A DNA stretch of 34,735 nt, taken from assembly GCA_902763335.1 (NCBI GenBank), contig CACWRR010000018.1, positions 1 through 34,735 on the forward strand, written 5' to 3'. The notes under the pieces are model-generated. The model searched no databases, was not told where the DNA came from, and saw only the letters and a program-made list of their open reading frames with translations. The DNA comes from an uncultured Lachnospiraceae bacterium (GTDB lineage Bacteria; Bacillota; Clostridia; Lachnospirales; Lachnospiraceae). Position 1 is the first letter of the stretch; each line of letters begins with the position of its first letter. Position numbers and translations under genes: made by a program. This document shows, one piece after another, positions 16,766-25,502 of the stretch.

Positions 16766-16786
16766 TAGATATTTTTGTGTTATAAT
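16758..16786 (+). promoter_or_regulatory. extended -10 promoter for tig
   Basis: TAGACT (16758-16763), 17 bases, then TATAAT (16781-16786) preceded by TGT, an extended -10 box. It lies 90 bases before trigger factor. It would drive tig and probably clpP and clpX. Confidence 0.55.
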
Positions 16787-16875
16787 GCTATGATGTTGAA
16801 AAATATAGAAATAAAAAATAAATATGAGCCGTTTGGTGGAAAAATACACACCTGAGGCAGACATGGAGGAAAAAA

Positions 16876-18162
16876 ATGAGTTTTACAGTTGAAACAATGG
16901 AGAAAAACATGGCAAAGCTTACCATTGAGGTTGATGCAGCAGATGTGGAGAAAGCTATTCAGAAGGCCTACACAAAGCAGAAGAGTAAATTTAACATTTC
17001 AGGATTTAGAAAAGGAAAAGTTCCTCGTCAGATTATCGAGAAGATGTATGGCGTAGAGGTGTTCTATGAGGATGCCGTTAATGAAATGATTCCTACAGCA
17101 TATACAGAAGCTGCAGAGGAAAGCAAGCTTGAGATAGTATCACGTCCTAAGATTGATGTTGTTAATATCAAGAAAGGCGAGAACTTTGTATTTACAGCAG
17201 AAGTAGCCGTAAAACCTGAAGTTACACTTGGCGAATATAAGGGTATAGAAGTACCAAAGAGTGATATCGAAGTAACAGATGAGGAAGTACAGGAAGAAAT
17301 CGATAAGACAAGAGACCAGAATGCAAGAATGGTAACTGTAGAGGACAGACCTGTACAGGATGGCGATATCACAAAGATTGATTTCGAAGGATTCGTAGAT
17401 GGAGTTGCATTTGAAGGTGGAAAGGGTGAGGATTACCCTCTTACAATCGGATCACATTCATTTATAGATACATTTGAAGAGCAGCTTATCGGAAAGAGCA
17501 TCGGAGAGGATGTTGAAGTAAACGTAACATTCCCGGAGCAGTACCAGGCTGAAGAATTACAGGGTAAACCTGCAATGTTCAAGGTTAAGATTAAAGAGAT
17601 TAAATACAAAGAGCTTCCTGAACTTGATGATGATTTCGTACAGGATGTGTCTGAGTTTAATACAGTTGATGAATACAAGGCAGATGTTAAGGCAAACATT
17701 ACTGTAAGAAAAGAAAATGAAGCAAAGGCAAAGAAGGAAGATGCTGCAATCGAGAAGATTATCGAGGGTGCTACAATGGATATTCCTGATGCAATGATAG
17801 AATTCCAGGTTGAGAACATGATTGATGATTTCGCAAGAAGACTTCAGTCACAGGGACTTGCAATCGAGCAGTATATGCAGTACACAGGTCTTACATTAGA
17901 CAAACTTAAAGAGGATATGAAACCACAGGCAATCAAGAGAATCCAGAGCAGACTCGTTCTTGAGAAGATTGCAGAGGTAGAGGATATCCAGGTAACAGAT
18001 GAAGATATCAATAATGAGATAGAAGAGATGGCTAAGGCATATATGATGGAAGCTGATAAGCTTAAAGAATATATGGGCGATGCAGAAAAAGAAAATATGA
18101 AGGCTGATATTGCCGTTAAGAAGGCAGCAGATTTTGTTACTGCTGAGGCAAAAGAAGTCTAA
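16876..18162 (+). CDS. tig: trigger factor, ribosome-associated chaperone
   Basis: A 428-residue protein with the three expected parts. The ribosome-binding domain (1-110) has the contact loop SGFRKGKVPRQ. The FKBP-type prolyl isomerase domain (about 150-240) has GDITKIDFEGFVDG, TIGSHSFIDTFEEQLIG and VNVTFPEQY. A helical C-terminal chaperone domain makes up the rest. It binds the ribosome exit tunnel and shelters nascent chains. Ribosome site GGAGG lies 8 bases before the ATG. It is followed 30 bases later by clpP, the classical tig-clpP-clpX order. Confidence 0.97.
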   Translation: MSFTVETMEKNMAKLTIEVDAADVEKAIQKAYTKQKSKFNISGFRKGKVPRQIIEKMYGVEVFYEDAVNEMIPTAYTEAAEESKLEIVSRPKIDVVNIKKGENFVFTAEVAVKPEVTLGEYKGIEVPKSDIEVTDEEVQEEIDKTRDQNARMVTVEDRPVQDGDITKIDFEGFVDGVAFEGGKGEDYPLTIGSHSFIDTFEEQLIGKSIGEDVEVNVTFPEQYQAEELQGKPAMFKVKIKEIKYKELPELDDDFVQDVSEFNTVDEYKADVKANITVRKENEAKAKKEDAAIEKIIEGATMDIPDAMIEFQVENMIDDFARRLQSQGLAIEQYMQYTGLTLDKLKEDMKPQAIKRIQSRLVLEKIAEVEDIQVTDEDINNEIEEMAKAYMMEADKLKEYMGDAEKENMKADIAVKKAADFVTAEAKEV

Positions 18163-18192
18163 GATTCTTTGTTAAAAACAGGAGGTGTTTCT

Positions 18193-18774
18193 ATGGTTTC
18201 AATACCATATGTTGTTGAGCAGACCAGTAAAGGTGAGCGCTCTTATGATATTTATTCAAGATTATTAAAGGATAGGATAGTGTTTCTTGACGGCGAGGTA
18301 ACAGATGAATCTGCCAGCGTTATAGTTGCACAGCTTTTATTCCTTGAAGCAGAGGATCCTACAAAGGACATCAATCTGTATATTAACAGTCCGGGTGGTT
18401 CTGTTACGGCAGGATTTGCCATTTACGACACGATGAACTATATAAAATGTGATGTTTCAACAATCTGTATTGGTATGGCAGCAAGTATGGGAGCATTTTT
18501 ACTGTCAAGTGGTGCAAAGGGTAAGAGATTTGCACTTCCTAATGCTGAGGTTATGATTCATCAGCCGTTGGGTGGTGCTAAAGGTCAGGCAACAGAGATT
18601 CAGATAGTTGCTGAGCAGATACTTAAGACAAAGAAGAAACTTAATTCTATTCTTGCGAAAAATACAGGAAAATCCGTAGAGGTTATCACTGCTGATACAG
18701 AGCGTGACAATTATATGGAAGCACAGGAAGCCATGGAATATGGTCTTATTGATAAAGTAATAGAAGGTCACTAA
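18193..18774 (+). CDS. clpP: ATP-dependent Clp protease proteolytic subunit
   Basis: A 193-residue serine peptidase with the intact catalytic triad S98 (GMAASMGAF), H123 (MIHQPLGG) and D172 ([12 protein letters not shown]), plus the oligomer handle region. It forms the 14-subunit chamber capped by ClpX. The start is ATG 18193, 8 bases after AGGAGG. A reading from 18169 would place that ribosome site inside the gene. Confidence 0.97.
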   Translation: MVSIPYVVEQTSKGERSYDIYSRLLKDRIVFLDGEVTDESASVIVAQLLFLEAEDPTKDINLYINSPGGSVTAGFAIYDTMNYIKCDVSTICIGMAASMGAFLLSSGAKGKRFALPNAEVMIHQPLGGAKGQATEIQIVAEQILKTKKKLNSILAKNTGKSVEVITADTERDNYMEAQEAMEYGLIDKVIEGH

Positions 18775-18812
18775 AAAATGTATTGTCGTTAAGCGACGGA
18801 ATTGAGGAATGT

Positions 18813-20096
18813 ATGGCAAAAAATATTGACGGAGGCTGTAGATGCTCATTTTGCGGTAAGCTACAGGAACAGGTCAGAAAACTTGTTGCAGGTCCTAACG
18901 GTGTATTCATATGTGATGAGTGCGTAGATGTGTGCTCAGAGATTATGGAGGAAGAGTTTGAGGACGAAGAGGTTAGCGAAAGTTTTGAAATAAATCTTTT
19001 AAAACCGAAAGAAATCAAAGAATTTCTTGATGAATATGTTGTAGGACAGGATGAGGCAAAAAAGGTTTTGTCTGTTGCGGTGTACAACCACTATAAGAGA
19101 ATACTTGCAGGGAAGTCACTGGATGTTGAAATTCAGAAAAGTAATATTCTGATGCTCGGACCTACCGGTTCAGGAAAAACATATCTTGCACAGACGCTTG
19201 CGAAGATGCTGAATGTGCCGTTTGCTATCGCAGATGCTACATCGCTTACAGAAGCTGGTTATGTTGGTGAAGATGTTGAGAATATACTTTTAAAGGTTAT
19301 TCAGGCTGCTGATTACGATATTGAAAAGGCACAGTATGGAATTATCTATATTGATGAGATTGATAAGATTACCAAGAAATCAGAAAATGTGTCCATTACA
19401 AGAGATGTATCAGGTGAAGGAGTTCAGCAGGCATTACTTAAGATACTTGAAGGAACTAAGGCATCTGTACCGCCACAGGGCGGAAGAAAACATCCGCAGC
19501 AGGAACTTATACCTATAGATACAACTAACATATTATTTATATGTGGTGGAGCCTTTGACGGACTTGAGAAAATTATAGAGACAAGAATGGATAGAAAGAC
19601 TATCGGATTTAACTCAGAGATAACTGAAGACAGAGTCGAAGCGGGAACAGAATTGTTTTCAAAGGTTATGCCTCAGGATCTGGTTAAATTTGGTCTTATT
19701 CCTGAATTTATCGGACGTGTACCTGTTACGGTATCACTTGAGTCGTTAGACAAGGAAGCTCTGGTTAAAATACTTAAAGAGCCAAAGAACGCACTTGTAA
19801 AACAGTATGCAAAGTTGTTTGAACTTGATAATGTTAAACTTGATTTTACAGATGAAGCGCTTGATGAGATTGCAACACAGTCTTATGAGAGAAAGACGGG
19901 AGCCAGAGGCTTGAGAGCTATTATGGAAAGCGTTATGAATGACATTATGTACGAGATTCCATCGGAGGAAGATGTTGAGAAGTGTCTGATAACAAAAGAA
20001 GTAGTAGACGGAGATGAAAAGCCGGAACTTACCAGAATAGAAAAAAAGAGTGCCACAACTAAAAAGTTGTTTGGAAAATCAACAGAGACAGCATAA
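18813..20096 (+). CDS. clpX: ATP-dependent Clp protease ATPase subunit ClpX
   Basis: A 427-residue unfoldase. The N-terminal zinc-binding domain uses C11, C14, C34 and C37 (CSFC, CDEC). The AAA+ domain has Walker A GPTGSGKT, Walker [10 protein letters not shown], the pore loop in [10 protein letters not shown], and the ClpP-docking loop region near IGFNSEI. It feeds unfolded substrates to ClpP. The start at ATG 18813 follows GAGG. A TTG at 18783 gives a 10-residue extension without family support. In many Firmicutes lon follows clpX before ysxC; here a terminator follows directly. Confidence 0.97.
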   Translation: MAKNIDGGCRCSFCGKLQEQVRKLVAGPNGVFICDECVDVCSEIMEEEFEDEEVSESFEINLLKPKEIKEFLDEYVVGQDEAKKVLSVAVYNHYKRILAGKSLDVEIQKSNILMLGPTGSGKTYLAQTLAKMLNVPFAIADATSLTEAGYVGEDVENILLKVIQAADYDIEKAQYGIIYIDEIDKITKKSENVSITRDVSGEGVQQALLKILEGTKASVPPQGGRKHPQQELIPIDTTNILFICGGAFDGLEKIIETRMDRKTIGFNSEITEDRVEAGTELFSKVMPQDLVKFGLIPEFIGRVPVTVSLESLDKEALVKILKEPKNALVKQYAKLFELDNVKLDFTDEALDEIATQSYERKTGARGLRAIMESVMNDIMYEIPSEEDVEKCLITKEVVDGDEKPELTRIEKKSATTKKLFGKSTETA

Positions 20097-20102
20097 TAAC
20101 AG

Positions 20103-20153
20103 ATTGTCACACAACGTGGAATAAATGATTTGCCATATTGTGTGGCAATTTTT
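20103..20153 (+). terminator. Rho-independent terminator after clpX
   Basis: ATTGTCACACAA (20103-20114) pairs with TTGTGTGGCAAT (20138-20149) with one G-T pair, followed by T's to 20153. The loop is 23 bases. A competing smaller hairpin TGCCA-N7-TGGCA (20131-20147) uses the same right arm. Confidence 0.75.
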
Positions 20154-20194
20154 AATTACTACGGCACAGAGTGCCAGTGGAAATGAGGTAGAAT

Positions 20195-20782
20195 ATGATT
20201 ATAAAAAGCGTAGAACTTGAGACAGTGTGCGGTATAACCAGTAAACTCCCGGATAATGAAATGCCGGAGATAGCTTTTGCGGGAAAATCGAACGTTGGAA
20301 AGTCATCACTTATAAACGGACTTATAAACAGAAAATCCCTTGCAAGAACTTCATCACAGCCGGGAAAGACACAGACTATTAACTTTTATAACGTAAATAA
20401 GAATCTATATTTTGTGGATTTGCCGGGATATGGTTATGCCAAGGTGTCAAAGTCTGTTCAGGAAAAATGGGGAGACATGATAGAAAGATACTTAAGAACA
20501 TCAAAACAGTTAAAGGCAGTATTTCTTCTTATCGATATCAGACATGAGCCGTCGGCGAATGATAAGGCAATGTATGACTGGATAGTATATAACGGATACA
20601 ATCCCATAATCATTGCCACCAAGATGGATAAGATAAAGAGAAGCCAGTTACAGAAGAATATTTCCATAATAAAAAAGGGGCTGGAAGTCCAGCCCGGTAC
20701 GATAGTAATTCCATATTCAGCTATGACAAAGCAGGGTAGGGATGAAGTATGGGAAGTGATTAATGCATCAGTGATTTCATAA
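20195..20782 (+). CDS. ysxC: ribosome-biogenesis GTPase YsxC/EngB
   Basis: A 195-residue GTPase with G1 GKSNVGKS (30-37), the switch region SSQPGKTQTINFY, G3 DLPGYGYA (75-82) and G4 ATKMDK. The family helps assemble the 50S ribosomal subunit. Codons near residue 160-168 (IIKKGLEVQPG) also encode the terminator of the convergent operon. The last 23 bases overlap the DUF4364 gene on the other strand. A GGCAC-AGA-GTGCC hairpin lies 20 bases upstream of the start. Confidence 0.96.
   Translation: MIIKSVELETVCGITSKLPDNEMPEIAFAGKSNVGKSSLINGLINRKSLARTSSQPGKTQTINFYNVNKNLYFVDLPGYGYAKVSKSVQEKWGDMIERYLRTSKQLKAVFLLIDIRHEPSANDKAMYDWIVYNGYNPIIIATKMDKIKRSQLQKNISIIKKGLEVQPGTIVIPYSAMTKQGRDEVWEVINASVIS
20671..20695 (-). 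terminator. Rho-independent terminator of the malic enzyme operon, inside ysxC
   Basis: Read on the minus strand: GGGCTGG, loop ACTT, CCAGCCC(C), then six T's (plus-strand AAAAAA at 20671-20676, stem arms 20678-20684 and 20689-20695). It lies 65 bases past the DUF4364 stop codon and wholly within the ysxC coding sequence. Confidence 0.88.
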
Positions 20783-21278
20783 CAAATGCATATATTTCCT
20801 GACTTGAGTCCTTCCATTTACTACACATGGCAGAGGCGTCCTCTTTTGTAGGAACAGATACATTCAGTTCTATGAGGGTGCTTTTGCCTTCTTTAACCTG
20901 ACAGTGTACTATATAGTCCTGATTTGTAGACTTATAATAATCTGCAATAGTTCCAACTTCATTTCTGAGTTCGTACTTGTTTTTCATAAGAAAAGAATCC
21001 ATATCATCCATGATAGCACCCGGAATACGGTTTACGAAAAAACCGAGGGTTTCGCCGCCGTCAGAGGTTATATGATAATATGAAGTGTTTCTTATGGTTT
21101 CTATACTGATGAGGTGTGATTCTGTAAGTTCAGATAAAACCTTCTGTAAAGTAAAATAATCTGTATAATCGTTATCTAAGAAAAATCTCGAAAGCTGCGC
21201 ATTTGTCAGCGGAAATTTCACTTTGTTTAGCATATATAATATAATTAATTTATATAGGGTTACCGATTCAAGTGCCAT
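20760..21278 (-). CDS. DUF4364 family protein, winged-helix type
   Basis: A 172-residue protein. The N-terminal half reads as a winged helix: VTLYKLIILYMLNKV, then FPLTNAQLSRFFL, then TLQKVLSELTESHLISI and a YYHIT wing. The C-terminal half is a small alpha/beta domain (KSTLIELNVSVPTKEDA). This matches my memory of the clostridial DUF4364 family, whose function is unknown but probably DNA-binding. It overlaps the radical SAM gene by 11 bases and the convergent ysxC by 23 bases. The nearest ribosome-site-like run is GGAAGGAAG, about 10 bases before the ATG. Confidence 0.8.
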   Translation of the reverse strand: MALESVTLYKLIILYMLNKVKFPLTNAQLSRFFLDNDYTDYFTLQKVLSELTESHLISIETIRNTSYYHITSDGGETLGFFVNRIPGAIMDDMDSFLMKNKYELRNEVGTIADYYKSTNQDYIVHCQVKEGKSTLIELNVSVPTKEDASAMCSKWKDSSQEIYAFVMKSLMH

Positions 21279-22194
21279 TCGTAATATACTTCCTTCCCTG
21301 AGTTATATTATGTGTGTTAAAGTAATTGTTCATCGTGTTAAGAACATGTTTTTTGTTGCTGCTCCATGTGGGAGCAATAAGTATCTTTTTTGGTCCGTCA
21401 CCTGTCATACGGTGAATTACTATGTCCGGTCTCAAATGTTCGATGCATTCGCCAAGAATCCATATATAATCATTTTCATCAGTAAAATGAAAAATATCCG
21501 GTAAATCAGCATAAATTTTTTCGAGAGCAGTATGCTTTAAAATGTGCATAAGCTGCAGTTTGATTCCATTTACCGGAAGAGAATTAATATGAGTTATCGT
21601 GTTTAATACATCGTAGGATGTCTCACTTGGCAGTCCGATGATGACGTGAGCTATGACTTCAATTCCGAGCTCTGATAATGAACGGACTGCATTATCAAAG
21701 ACAGAGTTATCATATCCGCGGTTTATAAAATGTGCCGTCTGTTCGTTAGAAGTCTGAAATCCCAGTTCTATGAAAACAGGCTTGATATGATTAAGCTCAT
21801 CCAAAAGTTCAAGTACTTCAGACGGAAGACAATCCGGCCTTGTGGCAATGGAAATGCCGACAACAGCCGGATGTTTTATGGCTTCATAAAATATTGAACG
21901 TAAATATTCTACGGGAGCGTATGTGTTTGTGTACGCCTGAAAATAGGCAATATATTTTCCATCCTTGATTTTTGCAGATACCTGTTTTATGGATGTCTCG
22001 ATTTGTTCTGAAATATTTACCCCGGAGGGTGGTGCAAAGTCTCCGGAACCGCCTTTGCTGCAGAAGATACAGCCACCGGTACTTATTTTACCATCTCTGT
22101 TAGGACAGGTCATTCCTCCATTAAGGGCTATTTTATAGATTTTCGAGCCAAAACGGTCACGAAAATATTTATTTACTCTTAATATTTGTTCCAT
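21268..22194 (-). CDS. radical SAM protein, TIGR01212/YhcC family
   Basis: A 308-residue protein. The iron-sulfur cysteines lie in TCPNRDGKISTGGCIFCSKG (C29, C42, C45), the spacing of the YhcC/TIGR01212 family, which differs from the plain CxxxCxxC form. FIELGFQTSNEQTAHFINRGY and VIAHVIIGLPSET are also typical of the family. Its biochemical role is unsettled; a role in RNA modification has been suggested for relatives. It begins inside the last 26 bases of the malic enzyme gene in another frame and overlaps the next gene by 11 bases, indicating translational coupling. Confidence 0.9.
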   Translation of the reverse strand: MEQILRVNKYFRDRFGSKIYKIALNGGMTCPNRDGKISTGGCIFCSKGGSGDFAPPSGVNISEQIETSIKQVSAKIKDGKYIAYFQAYTNTYAPVEYLRSIFYEAIKHPAVVGISIATRPDCLPSEVLELLDELNHIKPVFIELGFQTSNEQTAHFINRGYDNSVFDNAVRSLSELGIEVIAHVIIGLPSETSYDVLNTITHINSLPVNGIKLQLMHILKHTALEKIYADLPDIFHFTDENDYIWILGECIEHLRPDIVIHRMTGDGPKKILIAPTWSSNKKHVLNTMNNYFNTHNITQGRKYITNGT

Positions 22195-23347
22195 CAGGTT
22201 TGATATTGTCCTTAACAGCTTTGCTTACAACTTCGGCAACGTCAGGATTAAATGCTTCAGGGAGTATAAAGTTCTCGTTTAACTGTTCATCAGTTACAAG
22301 ATTTGCTATCGCATTTGCAGCGGCAAGTTTCATCTCCTCAGTAATGACAGAGGCACGTCCTTCAAGGGCACCTTTAAATATACCAGGGAATGCTACCACG
22401 TTATTAACCTGATTAGGGAAATCTGAACGTCCTGTACCTACTACCTTTGCACCGGCAGCTTTTGCCACATCAGGCATAATCTCAGGAACAGGATTTGCCA
22501 TTGCAAATATGATGGCATCTTTATTCATGCTCTTAACCATTTCAGCGGTTACGATATTTGGAGCAGATACACCTACAAATATATCGGCACCCTTAAGTGC
22601 GTCTGCGAGGCTTCCTGTCTTGCCTGACAGATTAGTAACATTTGTCATGGATTTCTGCATCCAGTTAAGTCCTTCATAATCCTTTGAAATGATACCTTTT
22701 TTGTCACACATTGTAACATTTTTGAATCCATATGTGAGAAGGAGCTTTGTTATGGCTATTCCGGCACTTCCGGCACCGTTTATAACTACTTCACAGCTTT
22801 CCTTATCTTTTCCTGTAACCTTAAGTGCGTTAATGATTCCTGCGAGAACAACTATGGCAGTACCATGCTGGTCATCGTGGAATACAGGAATATCAAGAAG
22901 TTCGTTAAGTCTTTCTTCTATCTCGAAGCAGCGTGGTGCAGAGATATCTTCAAGATTGATTCCTCCAAATGCAGGAGCAATGTTTACAACAGTTTTTATT
23001 ATTTCTTCTGTATCCTGTGTGTCAAGGCAGATTGGAAATGCATTTACATTACCAAATTCTTTGAATAATACAGCCTTGCCTTCCATTACAGGCATGGCAG
23101 CGTGTGCACCGATATTTCCAAGTCCGAGTACAGCACTTCCGTCGGAAACAACAGCTACGGTATTTGATTTGATTGTATATGTATATGCAGCTTCTTTATC
23201 TTCTGCAATAACTTTACATGGTTCAGCTACACCCGGTGTATATGCAAGAGCAAGATCTTCGCGGGAAGATATTTTACACTTTGGTGTTGTGTCAATTTTT
23301 CCGTTCCATTCTTTATGTAGCTCTAAAGCTTTTTCATTGGTTGTCAT
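22169..23347 (-). CDS. NAD(P)-dependent malic enzyme, short form
   Basis: A 392-residue malic enzyme of the compact bacterial type, converting malate to pyruvate and CO2. Y36 lies in LAYTPGVAEPC, K91 in MEGKAVLFK, and metal-binding residues in NLEDISAPRCFEIE and HDDQHGTA. The Rossmann motif is GAGSAG (191-196) and a second is TGRSDFPNQVNN. The cofactor cannot be assigned safely. The start is ATG 23347 behind AGGAGG; the reading from 23392 adds 15 residues lying over the ribosome site. It leads the operon with the radical SAM and DUF4364 genes. Confidence 0.95.
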   Translation of the reverse strand: MTTNEKALELHKEWNGKIDTTPKCKISSREDLALAYTPGVAEPCKVIAEDKEAAYTYTIKSNTVAVVSDGSAVLGLGNIGAHAAMPVMEGKAVLFKEFGNVNAFPICLDTQDTEEIIKTVVNIAPAFGGINLEDISAPRCFEIEERLNELLDIPVFHDDQHGTAIVVLAGIINALKVTGKDKESCEVVINGAGSAGIAITKLLLTYGFKNVTMCDKKGIISKDYEGLNWMQKSMTNVTNLSGKTGSLADALKGADIFVGVSAPNIVTAEMVKSMNKDAIIFAMANPVPEIMPDVAKAAGAKVVGTGRSDFPNQVNNVVAFPGIFKGALEGRASVITEEMKLAAANAIANLVTDEQLNENFILPEAFNPDVAEVVSKAVKDNIKPDGTNIKSK

Positions 23348-23382
23348 AGCAACTCCTCCTATTATAAATTTTCCTAAAAGAT

Positions 23383-23411
23383 ATAATAGCATACTATCTT
23401 TGAAATTTACA
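23383..23411 (-). promoter_or_regulatory. possible promoter of the malic enzyme operon
   Basis: On the minus strand TGC-TATTAT (23383-23391) is an extended -10 box 36 bases before the start codon. The -35 at 17 bases (TGTAAA, 23406-23411) is poor. Confidence 0.35.
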
Positions 23412-23570
23412 CTATCATTTTTAAAAAAAATATTGTATAATGCACTAAAAGAGCTAAAAAGTCTTTAATAATTCTTAGGTCTGATTAAAATCCACAAATA
23501 GATAAGCAAAAGTATATATTGAATTTGAAATTTGTAGATAAATATCTATTTTTTAGAAAGAAGGTAAGTA

Positions 23571-24935
23571 ATGAGAGAAAAATTAGAAAGTCTGCCATTG
23601 GGTGAGGTGCGTGAAATAGCAAGGGGACTTGGTATAAAGAGAGTTACGACCATTAGAAAGGGCGAACTTATTGACATGATATTGGAGCTTAAAAGGGAAT
23701 CTGATGAGAGAAATAAAGAAGATTCAAAAAATGTAAGCAATAATAATCAGACCAACGTAAAACCGCATGCGAAAGAAGAACTTACGCCGGAGAAGACAGA
23801 GCAGCTTGACAGTGGTATCGTTGCGGATGGAATACTTGAAGTCATGCCTGACGGATACGGATTCATAAGATGTGAAAATTTCCTTCCGGGAGATAATGAT
23901 GTATATGTTGCACCGTCGCAGATAAGAAAATTCAATCTGAAAACCGGTGATATACTTCACGGAAAAGTAAGAGTTAAGACGCAGAATGAAAAGTTTGGTG
24001 CACTTCTTTATCTGGATGCAATAAACGGAATGGACCCGGAGACTGCGATTAAGAGAATAAGTTTTGAAAATCTTACACCGATATTTCCAAATGAGAGACT
24101 CAGAATGGAAACAGCCAGAAATAATGTTGCAATGCGTATGCTTGACGTTGTATCACCTATAGGAAAGGGACAGAGAGGAATGATAGTGTCTCCTCCTAAG
24201 GCAGGTAAGACAACATTATTAAAAGAGGTAGCGAAAGCCATACAGACTAACAATCCGGATATGCATATGATTATCCTCCTTATAGATGAGCGTCCTGAGG
24301 AAGTAACAGATATAAAGGAAGCTATACAGGGTGAAAATGTGGAAGTCATATATTCTACATTTGATGAATTGCCTGAACATCACAAGAGAGTATCGGAAAT
24401 GGTTATAGAGAGAGCTAAGAGACTTGTAGAGTATAAGAAGGATGTAATCATTCTTCTTGACAGTATCACAAGACTTGCAAGGGCATATAACCTTACTGTT
24501 CCACCAAGTGGAAGAACATTATCCGGAGGACTTGATCCGGCAGCATTACATATGCCGAAAAGATTCTTTGGTGCAGCCAGAAATATGAGAGAGGGCGGAA
24601 GCCTTACAATACTCGCAACTGCACTTGTAGAGACAGGCAGCAAGATGGATGATGTTGTGTACGAGGAGTTTAAGGGAACAGGTAATATGGAGCTTGTTCT
24701 TGACAGAAAACTGTCAGAAAAGAGAGTGTTCCCGGCGATGGATATCGTGAAATCGGGAACAAGAAGAGAAGATTTACTTCTTACAAATGAAGAGATGGAT
24801 GCGGTCTACGTTATCAGAAGGGCGTTGAACAACAATGCAAAGAGGGATGATGCAATAGAGAAAGTCATAGACATCTTTTCAAAGACAAAGAATAATAAAG
24901 AGTTTATTGAGACAATAAAGAAAACAAGGCTTTAG
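23571..24935 (+). CDS. rho: transcription termination factor Rho
   Basis: A 454-residue RNA helicase. The N-terminal SAP-like Rho_N domain (1-42) has [19 protein letters not shown] short Asn/Glu/Lys-rich linker (45-80) leads to the cold-shock RNA-binding domain (about 83-155, [14 protein letters not shown]). The ATPase has Walker A PPKAGKT (208-214), [13 protein letters not shown] and the Q/R loops ([12 protein letters not shown]). Ribosome site AGAAAGAAGG is weak. The 223-base divergent spacer with malic enzyme holds a TATAAT at 23436-23441 without a good -35. A weak 5-bp hairpin plus six T's lies at 23535-23554, close before the ribosome site. Confidence 0.97.
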   Translation: MREKLESLPLGEVREIARGLGIKRVTTIRKGELIDMILELKRESDERNKEDSKNVSNNNQTNVKPHAKEELTPEKTEQLDSGIVADGILEVMPDGYGFIRCENFLPGDNDVYVAPSQIRKFNLKTGDILHGKVRVKTQNEKFGALLYLDAINGMDPETAIKRISFENLTPIFPNERLRMETARNNVAMRMLDVVSPIGKGQRGMIVSPPKAGKTTLLKEVAKAIQTNNPDMHMIILLIDERPEEVTDIKEAIQGENVEVIYSTFDELPEHHKRVSEMVIERAKRLVEYKKDVIILLDSITRLARAYNLTVPPSGRTLSGGLDPAALHMPKRFFGAARNMREGGSLTILATALVETGSKMDDVVYEEFKGTGNMELVLDRKLSEKRVFPAMDIVKSGTRREDLLLTNEEMDAVYVIRRALNNNAKRDDAIEKVIDIFSKTKNNKEFIETIKKTRL

Positions 24936-24945
24936 AAAAAAATAC

Positions 24946-24974
24946 TTGCAAAGGGCAAAACAGTATGATATACT
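24946..24974 (+). promoter_or_regulatory. promoter for rpmE
   Basis: TTGCAA (24946-24951), 17 bases, TATACT (24969-24974), just after the rho stop codon. It gives rpmE a leader of about 100 bases. Confidence 0.7.
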
Positions 24975-24995
24975 ACAATAGTTGTCTAAGGATAT

Positions 24996-25041
24996 AACTT
25001 ACGGGGAATCAGTAACCGGTAAGTTGGTGAAGGGATTTCCC
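24996..25041 (+). promoter_or_regulatory. structured rpmE leader with interleaved (pseudoknot-type) pairings
   Basis: Four segments pair in the order a-b-a'-b'. Segment a is AACTTAC (24996-25002) and a' is GTAAGTT (25019-25025), 7 bp. Segment b is GGGGAATC (25003-25010) and b' is GATTTCCC (25034-25041), 8 positions with one mismatch. Segment b starts directly after a, so the two helices either stack as an H-type pseudoknot or exclude each other. It ends 40 bases before the rpmE ATG. Autoregulatory L31 leaders are known in several bacterial groups; whether this is the described Firmicutes motif needs a covariance search. Confidence 0.6.
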
Positions 25042-25081
25042 GGAACTAATATAGAATATTTTATTAGAGAGGTGAATTTAA

Positions 25082-25294
25082 ATGAGAGAAGGAATACATC
25101 CAGCATATTATCAGGCAAAGGTTGTTTGCAACTGTGGTAATGAATTTACAACAGGTTCAACAAAACCAGAGATACACGTTGAAATTTGTTCAAAATGTCA
25201 TTCATTCTATACAGGTCAGCAGAAAGCTGCTCAGGCTCGTGGACGTATTGATAAATTTAACCGTAAGTATGGTATCACAGCAGAAAACAAATAA
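25082..25294 (+). CDS. rpmE: 50S ribosomal protein L31, zinc-binding form
   Basis: A 70-residue L31 with the four cysteines of the zinc-containing (C+) type, in VCNCGNEF and [11 protein letters not shown]. It starts with REGIHPAYY, diagnostic for L31. Ribosome site GAGAGGTG. The intergenic leader at 24996-25041 probably controls it. A terminator follows at 25308-25339. Confidence 0.97.
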   Translation: MREGIHPAYYQAKVVCNCGNEFTTGSTKPEIHVEICSKCHSFYTGQQKAAQARGRIDKFNRKYGITAENK

Positions 25295-25307
25295 TTATTT
25301 AAAGATA

Positions 25308-25339
25308 AGGTTGAGGTTAAAAAATCTCAACCTATTTTT
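25308..25339 (+). terminator. Rho-independent terminator after rpmE
   Basis: AGGTTGAG (25308-25315), 10-base loop, CTCAACCT (25326-25333), then a T run to 25339. Confidence 0.8.
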
Positions 25340-25352
25340 AAATTAAAAATGA

Positions 25353-25502
25353 AATGGAGAATAGTGTGAAAAATAAGCTCGATAGCATATTTTTCACACG
25401 GCTAATTGTGCCGCAGGCGTCGCAATTAGCTTTTATCGCAGAGCAAAATCCCGGATTTTGCCCGCGATTCCTCCGACGCATAGCGTCTGCGGAATGGAGA
25501 AT
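25353..25502. repeat. hairpin-rich inserted element with flanking 10-bp direct repeats
   Basis: AATGGAGAAT occurs at 25353-25362 and again exactly 140 bases later at 25493-25502, bracketing a block of four hairpins. These are GTGTGAAAAATA/TATTTTTCACAC (25364-25375, 25388-25399), GCTAATTG/CAATTAGC (25401-25408, 25423-25430), GCAAAATC/GATTTTGC (25443-25450, 25454-25461) inside ATCGC/GCGAT (25435-25439, 25464-25468), and GACGC/GCGTC (25475-25479, 25483-25487). The right copy is the ribosome site of the DUF1385 gene. The interior is far more G+C-rich than its flanks. Insertion with target duplication is the simplest reading. Confidence 0.65.

Noticed and set aside
22689-23468. A 259-codon plus-strand reading frame opposite the malic enzyme gene
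   Set aside because: It is antisense to a gene with clear catalytic motifs, and its composition (Ser/Thr/Pro/Leu-rich) is that of a mirror frame. No ribosome site or family motif is seen.
23535-23554. Attenuator-like hairpin (TAGAT/ATCTA plus six T's) just before the rho ribosome site
   Set aside because: The stem is only 5 A-T-rich base pairs and would be too weak to terminate on its own. It is worth noting only because Rho often controls its own leader.
25364-25487. CRISPR array or tRNA cluster in the hairpin-rich insertion
   Set aside because: The hairpins differ in sequence with no regular repeat-spacer pattern, and none has a tRNA cloverleaf or TTC arm. No CRISPR-like repeats were seen anywhere in the window.
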